IMG/VR virus record: IMGVR_UViG_3300042691_036629
Coordinates: 117,500 to 171,766 of that record
Source: a virus
Strand: one strand, 5' to 3'
DNA length: 54,267 bases
Positions 30,976 through 38,126 of this stretch are shown piece by piece (the first letter of the stretch is position 1; each line of letters begins with the position of its first letter). The notes below the pieces were generated by a model. The model was not told the DNA's origin. It did no database searches and worked only from the letters and a program-made list of their open reading frames with translations. Position numbers and translations under genes: made by a program.

Positions 30976-31251
30976 ATGAAAGAATTATTATCAAGTTTAG
31001 CCGATAAAATCGGTAATTCATTTTCCAATAATGAAAAAGGTTGGTCAGCTAGAAAATTGACAGCTTTCATAATAACTGTTATTGTTGTCTTTGCTCACAT
31101 TAAATGGTTATCATCTTGTTATAAAAACGGTGATTTTGGTTTACTACCAGAAATACTAATAATCGACTTCTCTACTATATTATCTTTATTAGGTCTAACA
31201 ACTTGGGAAAGAGTTAAAAACCGAAAAGATGATAAAAACAAAAATGAATAA
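30976..31251 (+). CDS. Two-span membrane protein, holin-like
   Basis: 91 aa. An N-terminal amphipathic segment (NEKGWSARKLTAF) precedes two membrane spans (IITVIVVFAHIKWLSS; LIIDFSTILSLLGLTTW) and a highly charged tail (KNRKDDKNKNE). Size, topology and charged end fit a phage holin, and similar 'GWSARKLTA' proteins occur in Bacteroidetes phages. No lysin is adjacent, so the role is inferred. Late-type promoter 4 nt upstream. Confidence 0.6.
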   Translation: MKELLSSLADKIGNSFSNNEKGWSARKLTAFIITVIVVFAHIKWLSSCYKNGDFGLLPEILIIDFSTILSLLGLTTWERVKNRKDDKNKNE

Positions 31252-31252
31252 T

Positions 31253-31408
31253 TTATTTCTGAAAAAATCTCATTTTTTCATTAAGTTCACTAATTAAATT
31301 TAAAGGTGGTAATTGACCAATTTCCTTAAATTGTCTAATTGTTCTTTGTAAGTATTCAATTCTATTGATTAATTCTTTATCATCAATCTTAACCATATCT
31401 TTTGCCAT
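31253..31408 (-). CDS. Small helical protein
   Basis: 51 aa. KIDDKELINRIEYLQRTIRQ then LPPLNLISELNEKMRFFQK; probable coiled coil. Stop codon abuts the convergent gene's stop. Function unknown. Confidence 0.62.
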   Translation of the reverse strand: MAKDMVKIDDKELINRIEYLQRTIRQFKEIGQLPPLNLISELNEKMRFFQK

Positions 31409-31462
31409 AATTCAATTTTTAATAAAGATAATAAAAATTTAAAAAAATTCATAATAATTTTC

Positions 31463-31738
31463 TTATCTTAAATAAAAATTCTTGAAGTTTAATACTCTTG
31501 ATTCATAAACAGAAGAAGTATCAATACCACTTTGTTTTAATTTATCTAAACACTGATTTAAATAATATTCAGATGGACTACCCACTCTAATGAAGTGTAT
31601 AGCTGTCCACTTATCACCTTGTGGTTTAAATAAATCTTCTGGTAAATCTGAATTCTCAATCAAATCAGCAATTTTCTTCTTTCTAGGTATTAGAGGTTCA
31701 CCTACCGGAACATCATATGGTTTTATTTTTCTTTCCAT
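31463..31738 (-). CDS. Hypothetical protein
   Basis: 91 aa. Basic start (MERKIKPYDVPVGEPLIPRK), central GDKWTAIHFIRVGSPSEYYL and a helix. TTTATATATA lies exactly 4 nt before the ATG. Untagged. Confidence 0.7.
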   Translation of the reverse strand: MERKIKPYDVPVGEPLIPRKKKIADLIENSDLPEDLFKPQGDKWTAIHFIRVGSPSEYYLNQCLDKLKQSGIDTSSVYESRVLNFKNFYLR

Positions 31739-31751
31739 AGAGTATATATAA

Positions 31752-31784
31752 AATAAAAAAAGAGAGTTTTTAACTCTCTTTTAA
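31752..31784 (-). terminator. Hairpin terminator
   Basis: An 8-bp AGAGAGTT/AACTCTCT stem overlapping the end of the gene at 31770, followed on the minus strand by TTTTTTATTT. Confidence 0.75.
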
Positions 31785-32000
31785 CATTCCAAATAATTGA
31801 TCTTTTAAGTTTAATCTCTTTTTTCTTAAAGAATTTAATTCATCATTAGTGTAAATTTCATTAGCCTCAAGTCTATGAATGTCTTTATCTACTTGGTGAT
31901 AGTCGTCAAATAATTTTCTAAAATGATTATTTGTAGTTTTTAAAACATGAATTTTTTCATCATATTCAACAAACTCATGGTGTAAATCGTGTTTTTCCAT
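31770..32000 (-). CDS. DUF465/YdcH-like helical protein
   Basis: 76 aa. HEFVEYDEKIHVLKTTNNHF, FDDYHQVDKDIHRLEANEIY and SLRKKRLNLKDQLFGML follow the DUF465 (YdcH) pattern of a two-helix antiparallel coil. The family is widespread in proteobacteria with unclear function; a phage copy is unusual. Own terminator downstream. Confidence 0.72.
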   Translation of the reverse strand: MEKHDLHHEFVEYDEKIHVLKTTNNHFRKLFDDYHQVDKDIHRLEANEIYTNDELNSLRKKRLNLKDQLFGMLKES

Positions 32001-32055
32001 AATAAATTATATTTTTAATTTATATAAAAGATATAGGCTAATGTTTAATTTCGAG

Positions 32056-32686
32056 TTATATTCCTATTTTATTTAATTTAATATCTCTTAATTCAGATTT
32101 TGTATAATAATTTTCTCTACTGAAGAATTCCTTCATAGTTGTTTCTGATACAAATTTATCAAGGTGTGATGTGTCCCATGATCCATTTCTATTTGTTTTT
32201 ACTCTAAGTATTTTAGAGTATGACGTGTGATAATATTTAGTATCACCATCTTCTTCAATTTCACTGATTTTATAATCATTATAAATAGTATCCTTTAGAA
32301 CCTGGCTAAGTTCTAAATTAATATCACTTTCATTAACAAAGCAAGATATTAAAACAATAGCAAAAGCAATATAAGCAAATACCATTGTTGTTATACCAAG
32401 TTCACTCCATTCAACACTCTTTATAAAAAACTCTCCTTTATCTTCAAATAGCCTTTGTTCAGTATCATAAACTAAAGCATCTTTATAATAAGTAAGATCA
32501 TAAAAATGAATTCCATTATCAATAAAGTGTTTATCTACTCTATAAAAACAGACGGACTTATCCATTGAAGTTCCTAATGAGTAAAGTAAAATACCAACAG
32601 TTAGTATTATAAACTTAACTTTATTCAAAGCGATTAAGTTTTTAATGTAGTTTATCCAAAATCTAATTAAGTTTTGTTTAGTCATT
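32056..32686 (-). CDS. Tagged membrane protein
   Basis: 209 aa from the ATG overlapping the upstream stop (ATGACTAA); an in-frame ATG at 32709 exists. Spans near residues 15-35 (FIILTVGILLYSLGTSM) and about 95-115 (GITTMVFAYIAFAIVLISCF) flank an extracytoplasmic loop. The cytoplasmic tail carries YYTKSELRDIKLNKIGI. Paralogous in layout to 37271-37870 (both have xVxDTIYN/VFSKTVS-like segments after the second span). Confidence 0.76.
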
Positions 32687-32816
32687 TTTATCGTATTTCC
32701 ATTTAACAATATTAACCCAAATAGCTGAACCAGTTATCGGTTCTCTCCACTCTGTACAATTCTCAGATTTACAGGCACATCTATAACAATAGTGTTTATC
32801 ACCTTTAGAATCAATG
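32678..32816 (-). CDS. Cysteine-rich protein, start uncertain
   Basis: The frame encodes a hydrophobic lead (FLLGLPSFLAFAIDSKGD) then HYCYRCACKSENCTEWREPI and ends VKWKYDKND. The stop overlaps the next ATG as in neighbouring gene pairs, which argues that it is translated. No ATG exists in frame, so either a rare start is used or the 5' end was lost; the given start is approximate. Confidence 0.45.
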
Positions 32817-32930
32817 GCAAAAGCAAGAAAAGAGGGTAAACCTAAAAGAAATAGAAAAAATTTAGTTAAGACACATAAAAGACTTCAAAATAATTACGAA
32901 TTATTAAAAAAATATGAAACCATCCAATAA
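32814..32930 (+). CDS. Small basic protein
   Basis: 38 aa, very basic (MAKARKEGKPKRNRKNLVKT then a helix). Followed at once by a terminator on the same strand. It overlaps the Cys-rich reading frame on the other strand; at most one may be real at the 5' end. Confidence 0.5.
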   Translation: MAKARKEGKPKRNRKNLVKTHKRLQNNYELLKKYETIQ

Positions 32931-32946
32931 AAGATGGTTTTTTTTA
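32918..32946 (+). terminator. Hairpin terminator
   Basis: AACCATC/GATGGTT stem over the stop codon, followed by eight T. Confidence 0.75.
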
Positions 32947-32947
32947 T

Positions 32948-32955
32948 TATATTTG
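32948..32955 (+). promoter_or_regulatory. -7 box TATATTTG
   Basis: TAnnTTTG element 20 nt before the ATG at 32976, immediately downstream of a terminator. Confidence 0.6.
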
Positions 32956-32975
32956 TATAAATAAAAGTCAACACT

Positions 32976-33176
32976 ATGAACGGAACAAAAAATGTAGTAG
33001 CTATCGAAAATGCTACAAAGTCAATTGAAACATTGACAAGTCTTTTTAAGTCTAAAAGAATTTCATATGAGGAATTTGTAAAAGGCATTAATCAAAATTT
33101 ATCTGATATGTCGAGTAAACGAGACTACATTCAATATCTAAAGAATATTGGATTTTATGATAAATTAGTTAAATAA
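32976..33176 (+). CDS. Helical hypothetical protein
   Basis: 66 aa. VVAIENATKSIETLTSLFKS, YEEFVKGINQNLSDMSSKRD; all helix. It forms a complete single-gene unit with its own host-type promoter and terminator. Confidence 0.72.
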   Translation: MNGTKNVVAIENATKSIETLTSLFKSKRISYEEFVKGINQNLSDMSSKRDYIQYLKNIGFYDKLVK

Positions 33177-33210
33177 AAAAAACCCTCTTAATGAGGGTTT
33201 TTTTTATTTT
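33174..33210. terminator. Bidirectional hairpin terminator
   Basis: AAACCCTC-TTAAT-GAGGGTTT flanked by A-run and T-run, between convergent genes. Confidence 0.85.
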
Positions 33211-33821
33211 GTTTTTCTATAAAAAATTAGATCATCAATATGATTAAACTCTAATTCATTAAACTTTTCAATCAATTCCGGACTACCATACTCCATAACA
33301 CGATATTGATCTAAACCAAATATAAACCCACCAACTGGTATCTCAGTTATTATTTTATCAAAAAAACTCATTAACTTATTAGAAATTTTAAATGGTGTGA
33401 AAAACCAAATAAAATTAGTATTAGAATAATCATAACTCATAATATCATCATGAATTAAATTCAAATTGTTATCCCAATATGAAAGTAATTCACTTTTTAA
33501 TGAATTAACATACTCATCACATTTTTCAATTCCAGTGAATGTGAATTGTCTATTATTAAATTCTTTTGATTGTAAATAAAGATCGTATAATACTGTTCCA
33601 AAACCAACACCACAATCACAAGCATTAACTTCACTTGGAAGTAAACCTGCTTCTTCTAATCGTTTTAGTAAAAAAATGTTTCTTTCTATGTTGGATTCAA
33701 CATATTGCCACTCACCATCTGAGTCGAATTTATCTAAATCAACTTTTACTGATGATTTTAAATATTGTACTTTATTAAAGTACTCCACTAAAAGTGGATT
33801 TGGTTCAATTATTTCAGTCAT
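33204..33821 (-). CDS. SAM-dependent methyltransferase-like protein
   Basis: 205 aa. NACDCGVGFGTVLYDLYLQS is a motif I (DxGxGxG type, near residue 68), FTGIEKCDEYVNSLKSEL gives the acidic ribose-binding region, and NLIHDDIMSYDYSNTNFIWF resembles motif IV. Such Rossmann-fold enzymes use S-adenosylmethionine; the substrate is not evident. Untagged and near the terminator shared with the preceding gene. Confidence 0.72.
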   Translation of the reverse strand: MTEIIEPNPLLVEYFNKVQYLKSSVKVDLDKFDSDGEWQYVESNIERNIFLLKRLEEAGLLPSEVNACDCGVGFGTVLYDLYLQSKEFNNRQFTFTGIEKCDEYVNSLKSELLSYWDNNLNLIHDDIMSYDYSNTNFIWFFTPFKISNKLMSFFDKIITEIPVGGFIFGLDQYRVMEYGSPELIEKFNELEFNHIDDLIFYRKTK

Positions 33822-33850
33822 ATTAGTTATATGACCTACTACAAATTTGT

Positions 33851-34009
33851 TTATTCTTTTTCAGTAAATGCCCATAATATACAATAGGTGAAAAACCACC
33901 CAGTTAAAACAAATCCAATTCTCCATATAATCGGATCAACACCAGACCATTCTCCTAATCCTTCACAGACACCACCAATATAACCTTCTTTCCTTTTAAA
34001 CTTTTTCAT
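33851..34009 (-). CDS. PspC-domain membrane protein
   Basis: 52 aa from the ATG giving MKKFKRKEGYIGGVCEGLGE; an upstream in-frame extension crosses the promoter region and is rejected. GGVCEGLGEWSGVDPIIWRI then a membrane span (FVLTGWFFTYCILWAF) is a PspC domain. PspC proteins sense membrane stress; in a phage it might buffer envelope damage. Two TATATTTG boxes lie directly upstream. Confidence 0.78.
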   Translation of the reverse strand: MKKFKRKEGYIGGVCEGLGEWSGVDPIIWRIGFVLTGWFFTYCILWAFTEKE

Positions 34010-34011
34010 AT

Positions 34012-34037
34012 CAAATATATATTTAATTACAAATATA
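34012..34037 (-). promoter_or_regulatory. Two tandem -7 boxes TATATTTG
   Basis: TATATTTG at 34012-34019 and 34030-34037 upstream of the PspC-like gene, in the gap between divergent genes. Confidence 0.5.
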
Positions 34038-34047
34038 CCTATTAAAA

Positions 34048-34278
34048 ATGAAATTAACGTCAATTAAAAAAAATAAAAAATACATAGTTAAGTATATTGA
34101 AGACTCAAATTTTAAAGTAAACATAATAGAATTTGGAATTTTCCCAAATCAAATAGTAAAATTTGTTTATAAAGCTCCATTTGGCGGACCAATAGCAATA
34201 CTCACTGGTGATCTACAAGGAAATGTTATAGCAATAAGTAGAAGAGAAGCTGATTTGGTTATCGTTGAAGAGATATAA
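34048..34278 (+). CDS. FeoA-like small SH3 protein
   Basis: 76 aa. FKVNIIEFGIFPNQIVKFVY, APFGGPIAILTGDLQGNVIA and ISRREADLVIVEE match FeoA-type domains (LGL.PG..V.V....P.GGP......G..IALR..EA..I.V). In bacteria FeoA assists the FeoB ferrous-iron transporter. It may compete with or boost host iron uptake; this is inference. Followed by a terminator. Confidence 0.72.
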   Translation: MKLTSIKKNKKYIVKYIEDSNFKVNIIEFGIFPNQIVKFVYKAPFGGPIAILTGDLQGNVIAISRREADLVIVEEI

Positions 34279-34306
34279 AAAAAGAGAGCTTTTAACTCTC
34301 TTTTTA
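34278..34306. terminator. Hairpin terminator between convergent genes
   Basis: AAGAGAG/CTCTCTT stem with A-run and T-run on either side. Confidence 0.8.
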
Positions 34307-35500
34307 TTAATCTTCATCATCCCAATCTTCATCATCATCACCATCAGCAGACCATATGATTTCACGAGAACCTTCAAATCTTCTATTACTAATTTTACCA
34401 GTATTTCTATCCCAGTTTCTCATGTTATCAACCGATGGATAAGCACGGTATCCTTCTGGTTTAACTTTAGTGTGAGCAACATATGTTCTACCACCATCAT
34501 AGATGTAATGCCATCCTTTAGATCTAGCATATTCTCTAAAAACAGCATTATCTGAATCAGCACTTGTATATATACAATCCATTAAAACACCACCATCATC
34601 TAATGTCCAAAGAAGTGCTCTACCAATTATTTTATCAGGATTATCTAATGATTTTAAAATAAGTAGTTTAACTGTATCTGGATTATCAATATAGATTTCT
34701 AACCAATCTCTTCTACCAACTGCTTGGCAAGAACCACCTAAGTTTCCTCTATTTGGGAACTCATAGTTTTCTCTTTTATACCAGTAAAGAAGATCTTCAC
34801 CATCAACGATTTCAAATCTTGAGAAAACATCATTCATTACCGCGATAACACCTCTAAACTCATTTACAAATGTTTCTAATTGAGCATCGTTAAATCTTAA
34901 ACCTTTAGCATTTAAAAGAGCTCTGATTGCTCTACCAATTCTAATAGTTTGTCTTGATGAAGTGAAGACTTTCTTTTTTAATTCTTCATGAGCGTTAGCC
35001 AATCTTTCTTGACTATAAACACCTTCACCATTTTCAAACTTAACATAACACCAAGTTTTATTTGTTCTTGGAGAAGTCCATTTTGATATAACTTCACCAT
35101 ATTCAGTAGCTTGTGGATGATAAACTGGAGTATCAACAACCGGTTCATAACCCATTCTTCTAAAGATATTAAGGTTTCCAGCAGTATTTGTTAACCAATT
35201 ACCTCTACGACCAGTCCATCTAACCATCTCTTTGTCTAATCTAATAATAGCTTGAGCTGTTCTATCGTTAGTAAATGATAGTTCATTATCGTTATCAATT
35301 AAGATATCAAAGAAGTTAGATACAACATCTAAGTCTTCATTCTCAATTTCTAATAAGGCTTTAGCAACCTCGTTATCAGGTAGTCTTTGTAAAGCCTTTT
35401 TAAACTTAGGTGAGTAAGCAACAATTGACTCTAAAAGAAGTAAACTTTCAACTAAAAGTTTTTCTGATAAGAAATATTTGTAGTTTAATATATTCTTCAT
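34307..35500 (-). CDS. Large conserved phage protein with head-targeting-type N-terminus
   Basis: 397 aa. MKNILNYKYFLSEKLLVESL is compatible with a targeting module, and a TAATATATA motif lies 5 nt before the ATG. The body (TIRIGRAIRALLNAKGLRFN; EDLLYWYKRENYEFPNRGNL; GSCQAV; IGRALLWTLDDGGVLMDCIY) belongs to a family recurring in T4-like phages without assigned function. A second copy is at 38127-39374. The conserved Cys and acidic residues could be catalytic, but this is unproven. Acidic end (DGDDDEDWDDED). Confidence 0.75.
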   Translation of the reverse strand: MKNILNYKYFLSEKLLVESLLLLESIVAYSPKFKKALQRLPDNEVAKALLEIENEDLDVVSNFFDILIDNDNELSFTNDRTAQAIIRLDKEMVRWTGRRGNWLTNTAGNLNIFRRMGYEPVVDTPVYHPQATEYGEVISKWTSPRTNKTWCYVKFENGEGVYSQERLANAHEELKKKVFTSSRQTIRIGRAIRALLNAKGLRFNDAQLETFVNEFRGVIAVMNDVFSRFEIVDGEDLLYWYKRENYEFPNRGNLGGSCQAVGRRDWLEIYIDNPDTVKLLILKSLDNPDKIIGRALLWTLDDGGVLMDCIYTSADSDNAVFREYARSKGWHYIYDGGRTYVAHTKVKPEGYRAYPSVDNMRNWDRNTGKISNRRFEGSREIIWSADGDDDEDWDDED

Positions 35501-35505
35501 AATTT

Positions 35506-35514
35506 TATATATTA
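35506..35514 (-). promoter_or_regulatory. Putative late promoter TAATATATA
   Basis: 5 nt before the start at 35500. Confidence 0.5.
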
Positions 35515-35538
35515 TTTTTAATTTCTCAAAAAAACTAT

Positions 35539-35546
35539 TATATTTG
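35539..35546 (+). promoter_or_regulatory. -7 box TATATTTG
   Basis: TAnnTTTG element 17 nt before the ATG at 35564. Confidence 0.55.
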
Positions 35547-35563
35547 TATCTATATAAAAAAAT

Positions 35564-35653
35564 ATGAACGAATATAAGCTTGTTACTGAAAAACTACCCG
35601 AAAAGGGCAAAGATGTTATTGCCATAGTGTTTTTTTTTATTTTTATATATTAA
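35564..35653 (+). pseudogene. DUF551-like fragment
   Basis: 29 codons: MNEYKLVTEKLPEKGKDVIA then a T-run reading as IVFFFIFIY. The start resembles the DUF551 opening (LPExGKDVxx) but the domain is cut off where a poly-T tract begins. A promoter box is intact. Likely a deletion remnant or a short transcript whose end is a terminator (GGCAA/TTGCC plus T-run). Confidence 0.45.
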
Positions 35654-35657
35654 AAAA

Positions 35658-35666
35658 TAATATATA
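35658..35666 (+). promoter_or_regulatory. Putative late promoter TAATATATA
   Basis: Ends 4 nt before the ATG at 35671. Confidence 0.55.
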
Positions 35667-35670
35667 ATTT

Positions 35671-35850
35671 ATGGAAAATATTTATACATGGGAAGAATTT
35701 AACGAGTCTTATAACAAACCAAGAGCTGGTGGTAAAAAAAGATGGTCTGTAAAATACAAAAAATCTATTGACTGTAATAACCCTAAAGGTTTTAGTCAGA
35801 AACAATATTGTAAGAGAAAAAGAAAAGGTGGTAAATACAAGAATAATTAA
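35671..35850 (+). CDS. Small basic head-targeted protein
   Basis: 59 aa. MENIYTWEEFNESYNKPRAG is the targeting-type module; cleavage after FNE would leave a very basic peptide (KKRWSVKYKKSIDCNNPKGF and QKQYCKRKRKGGKYKNN). The CNNPKGFSQKQYC segment recurs in small T4-like phage proteins. A packaged DNA-binding or internal head peptide is inferred. It forms a unit with a late-type promoter and its own terminator. Confidence 0.72.
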   Translation: MENIYTWEEFNESYNKPRAGGKKRWSVKYKKSIDCNNPKGFSQKQYCKRKRKGGKYKNN

Positions 35851-35878
35851 AAAAAGAGGCTAAAGCCTCTTTTTTTAA
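35848..35878. terminator. Hairpin terminator between convergent genes
   Basis: AAAGAGGC-TAAA-GCCTCTTT flanked by A-run and seven T. Confidence 0.88.
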
Positions 35879-36114
35879 ATAGTAATTTTATTTTTTGCTT
35901 TATATCCGATTGTCTTACCGGTATAGATTGGATCTTTAAATTGATTATATCCTTGATCATACAAAGTCATTCTTTCTCTACCAAGTTGGCACATAATAGA
36001 ACCCTCACTACGACCAAGAGCTTTACATAGGAATTGAATATCCTCAGCATTATTTAAAATTGATGCTCTTAATAAAGCAATTTCGTTTTCAGTCCAGTTT
36101 TTTCTAGTTTTCAT
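35875..36114 (-). CDS. SANT/Myb-like HTH protein
   Basis: 79 aa. NWTENEIALLRASILNNAED then IQFLCKALGRSEGSIMCQLG resembles a Myb/SANT helix-turn-helix (W...E...L......I...LGRS..SI...L), seen in phage regulators and in DNA-binding adaptors. The C-terminal 30 residues are basic. It may regulate transcription; no target seen. Promoter TATATTTG at 36141-36148. Confidence 0.65.
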   Translation of the reverse strand: MKTRKNWTENEIALLRASILNNAEDIQFLCKALGRSEGSIMCQLGRERMTLYDQGYNQFKDPIYTGKTIGYKAKNKITI

Positions 36115-36140
36115 AATTTTAAATTATTAGTTAATATTTG

Positions 36141-36148
36141 CAAATATA
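36141..36148 (-). promoter_or_regulatory. -7 box TATATTTG
   Basis: TAnnTTTG element 26 nt upstream of the start at 36114. Confidence 0.5.
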
Positions 36149-36172
36149 AGAATAAAAATTGAAAAAACAAAA

Positions 36173-36346
36173 TTATTCTTCAGTTTCTTCTATTTTTTTC
36201 GGTGGATTCATCCATTTATATCTCTCACCATCTATATAAATATAATGAGAGTGTGAATTAGCCCCTTTTTGCCAAATTTCTTTCTCGCCTTCGTTTGGAT
36301 ATAAAATGAATCCGTTTTCAGTAAATTTAATTTTCCCTTTAATCAT
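36173..36346 (-). CDS. Small hypothetical protein
   Basis: 57 aa. KIKFTENGFILYPNEGEKEI, then SHYIYIDGERYKWMNPPKKI; beta-rich with an acidic end. No tag, no known family. Confidence 0.65.
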   Translation of the reverse strand: MIKGKIKFTENGFILYPNEGEKEIWQKGANSHSHYIYIDGERYKWMNPPKKIEETEE

Positions 36347-36396
36347 ATTATACTTTTAATTTTTTTGTATATATAATATGAAAAAAATGATTTTTT

Positions 36397-36798
36397 TTAA
36401 TTATTAGAATAATAATCTGAATCGCATTTTTTATATAGATCTTTAATCAGAGTTTCTTTTTTAGAATCCGTTATAGTATAATATAAAATACCGTCTTCAG
36501 ACTCTTCTTCAACTTCTAAATCAGTAGTATTTAACTTACCAACTTCAACAATAAACTTGATAACATTGGAATTTTTTTGAATAATGTGCTTTTCGAGTGG
36601 CGTTATATATTCAATTTCATCAATAATAGAACATATAAGCAAGATGTATTCATCTAAATTAAATGTTGATTTAACCAAATCACTAAAAGAATCTTTGGTT
36701 AGTACTATTTTGTTTTTAATTTTTAATTTATCATAAATAGATCTAACCATCTTAGGATTAGTAGATCTTATATATGAAATCAATACATCTAAATTCAT
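36397..36798 (-). CDS. Helical hypothetical protein
   Basis: 133 aa. Helices (LDVLISYIRSTNPKMVRSIY; FNLDEYILLICSIIDEIEYI) then an acidic strand pair. Promoter TATATTTG at 36813-36820. No family recognised. Confidence 0.7.
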   Translation of the reverse strand: MNLDVLISYIRSTNPKMVRSIYDKLKIKNKIVLTKDSFSDLVKSTFNLDEYILLICSIIDEIEYITPLEKHIIQKNSNVIKFIVEVGKLNTTDLEVEEESEDGILYYTITDSKKETLIKDLYKKCDSDYYSNN

Positions 36799-36812
36799 TG
36801 TAAATATTTTTA

Positions 36813-36820
36813 CAAATATA
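36813..36820 (-). promoter_or_regulatory. -7 box TATATTTG
   Basis: TAnnTTTG element 14 nt upstream of the start at 36798. Confidence 0.55.
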
Positions 36821-36828
36821 AAAAATAA

Positions 36829-37242
36829 TTAAATCTTACTACGTTTTATCTCACCATTATCAAAAAATATAGTAACAATCTCTTCAATACCAGTTATTGT
36901 TAAAATAGATCTTTCTAAGTCAAAATCAATTTTCTTTCTCTCATACAAATGAATAACATGAGATGGTTCTCCATTCTTGAATATGATTACACCAAACCAA
37001 CTATTATACCACTCACCCTTTGTTTCTAAGTTATAAACTTTATACTTATCTTCACCAACAGTAAATATTTTAAGTGGCTTATTTGTTAAGTCATAACAAA
37101 CTTTTGAAAATTGTGTTATGTTTGAGTAATCTTTTCTCTTTGAAAGATCAATAGTTACTCCTTTATTCATAAGTTGTTTTAAACTGAAAACTGTTTCATT
37201 TGGGTTTTCATTTTTAAATGAGTTAAAGTCTTTAATTAACAT
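36829..37242 (-). CDS. Hypothetical protein, weak head-targeting-type N-terminus
   Basis: 137 aa. MLIKDFNSFKNENPNETVFS could be a divergent targeting module. The body is strand-rich (YNSWFGVIIFKNGEPSHVIH; ERSILTITGIEEIVTIFFDN). TTAATATATA lies 22 nt upstream (37265-37274). Confidence 0.65.
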   Translation of the reverse strand: MLIKDFNSFKNENPNETVFSLKQLMNKGVTIDLSKRKDYSNITQFSKVCYDLTNKPLKIFTVGEDKYKVYNLETKGEWYNSWFGVIIFKNGEPSHVIHLYERKKIDFDLERSILTITGIEEIVTIFFDNGEIKRSKI

Positions 37243-37270
37243 TTTAATTTAATATATTTTTTATTATATA

Positions 37271-37870
37271 TTAAATTCCCAACTTATTAAGTATGTTTTC
37301 ACGTTTTCTTTGAATAGATTTCCACTCTGGGCAATTATTTAACTCAGTAAGTGATCTAACTCCAAAGTAGTTAGCTATATTACTCTCAGTTCTTCTATTA
37401 CTATTTTCACCAATCAATTTATTACCAAAGTAGTAGTAAAATCTACCATCTTCTACTTCACATTTAGTAAAGAATGAAACTGTTTTTGAAAAGACTCTAT
37501 CAAGTTGATAATTCGTTTCATCGTCGTTAGCGAAAATACCAACAACAGCCATTATAAAAGCAATTGTATAAATAATCCAAATAAAAATATTAGCATCATT
37601 ATACTTATACTCTACAATGTTATTACCCTTTGTTAATTTGAGTGGTTTAGATTCACTTCTCATTTCTAAATCACCATCATCAAAATAAAAATAACAATGT
37701 GATCCTTCAATATTCAATTCTTTAACTACGTGAGTTACTTCTTTAACATCTGGTAATGAATTTAGTACCGGGTATAAAAGTATTAACAAACCAATAGCAA
37801 CTGTTTTAACTTTGTTTGTTTTAATAAAGTTTAATAAATAAACAAGTGGAAATAGAATAATATTTTTCAT
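37271..37870 (-). CDS. Tagged membrane protein
   Basis: 199 aa. Spans near residues 5-35 and 95-115 (IFIWIIYTIAFIMAVVGIF) flank an outer loop with EGSHCYFYFDDGDLEMRS. The cytoplasmic part ends IQRKRENILNKLGI, a tag with an insertion. Same layout as 32056-32686. Confidence 0.75.
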   Translation of the reverse strand: MKNIILFPLVYLLNFIKTNKVKTVAIGLLILLYPVLNSLPDVKEVTHVVKELNIEGSHCYFYFDDGDLEMRSESKPLKLTKGNNIVEYKYNDANIFIWIIYTIAFIMAVVGIFANDDETNYQLDRVFSKTVSFFTKCEVEDGRFYYYFGNKLIGENSNRRTESNIANYFGVRSLTELNNCPEWKSIQRKRENILNKLGI

Positions 37871-37874
37871 CTTT

Positions 37875-38123
37875 TTAAATTCCTAATATTTTTAATTTTT
37901 GTTCTCTTATAAAAGAGGTATAACTTCTAAGTGATCTTGGGCTAAATGCTTCACCAGTTAAATACTTAAAACTATCTCTTTTAGATTGTTTTATTATTTT
38001 TTTAGATGGTTCATCATAATCAACATAAACATAACCATCTTCTAATTCTCTAACAAAGCCACTTAAACCGAATTTATCGGAAAGTGGCATTATTATTACA
38101 ACTCGCTCCCCTACCTTAAACAT
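37875..38123 (-). CDS. Tagged SH3/KOW-like protein
   Basis: 82 aa. MFKVGERVVIIMPLSDKFGL, SGFVRELEDGYVYVDYDEPS is a clear SH3/KOW-type barrel; then a basic helix and tail IREQKLKILGI. Confidence 0.82.
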   Translation of the reverse strand: MFKVGERVVIIMPLSDKFGLSGFVRELEDGYVYVDYDEPSKKIIKQSKRDSFKYLTGEAFSPRSLRSYTSFIREQKLKILGI

Positions 38124-38126
38124 ATT

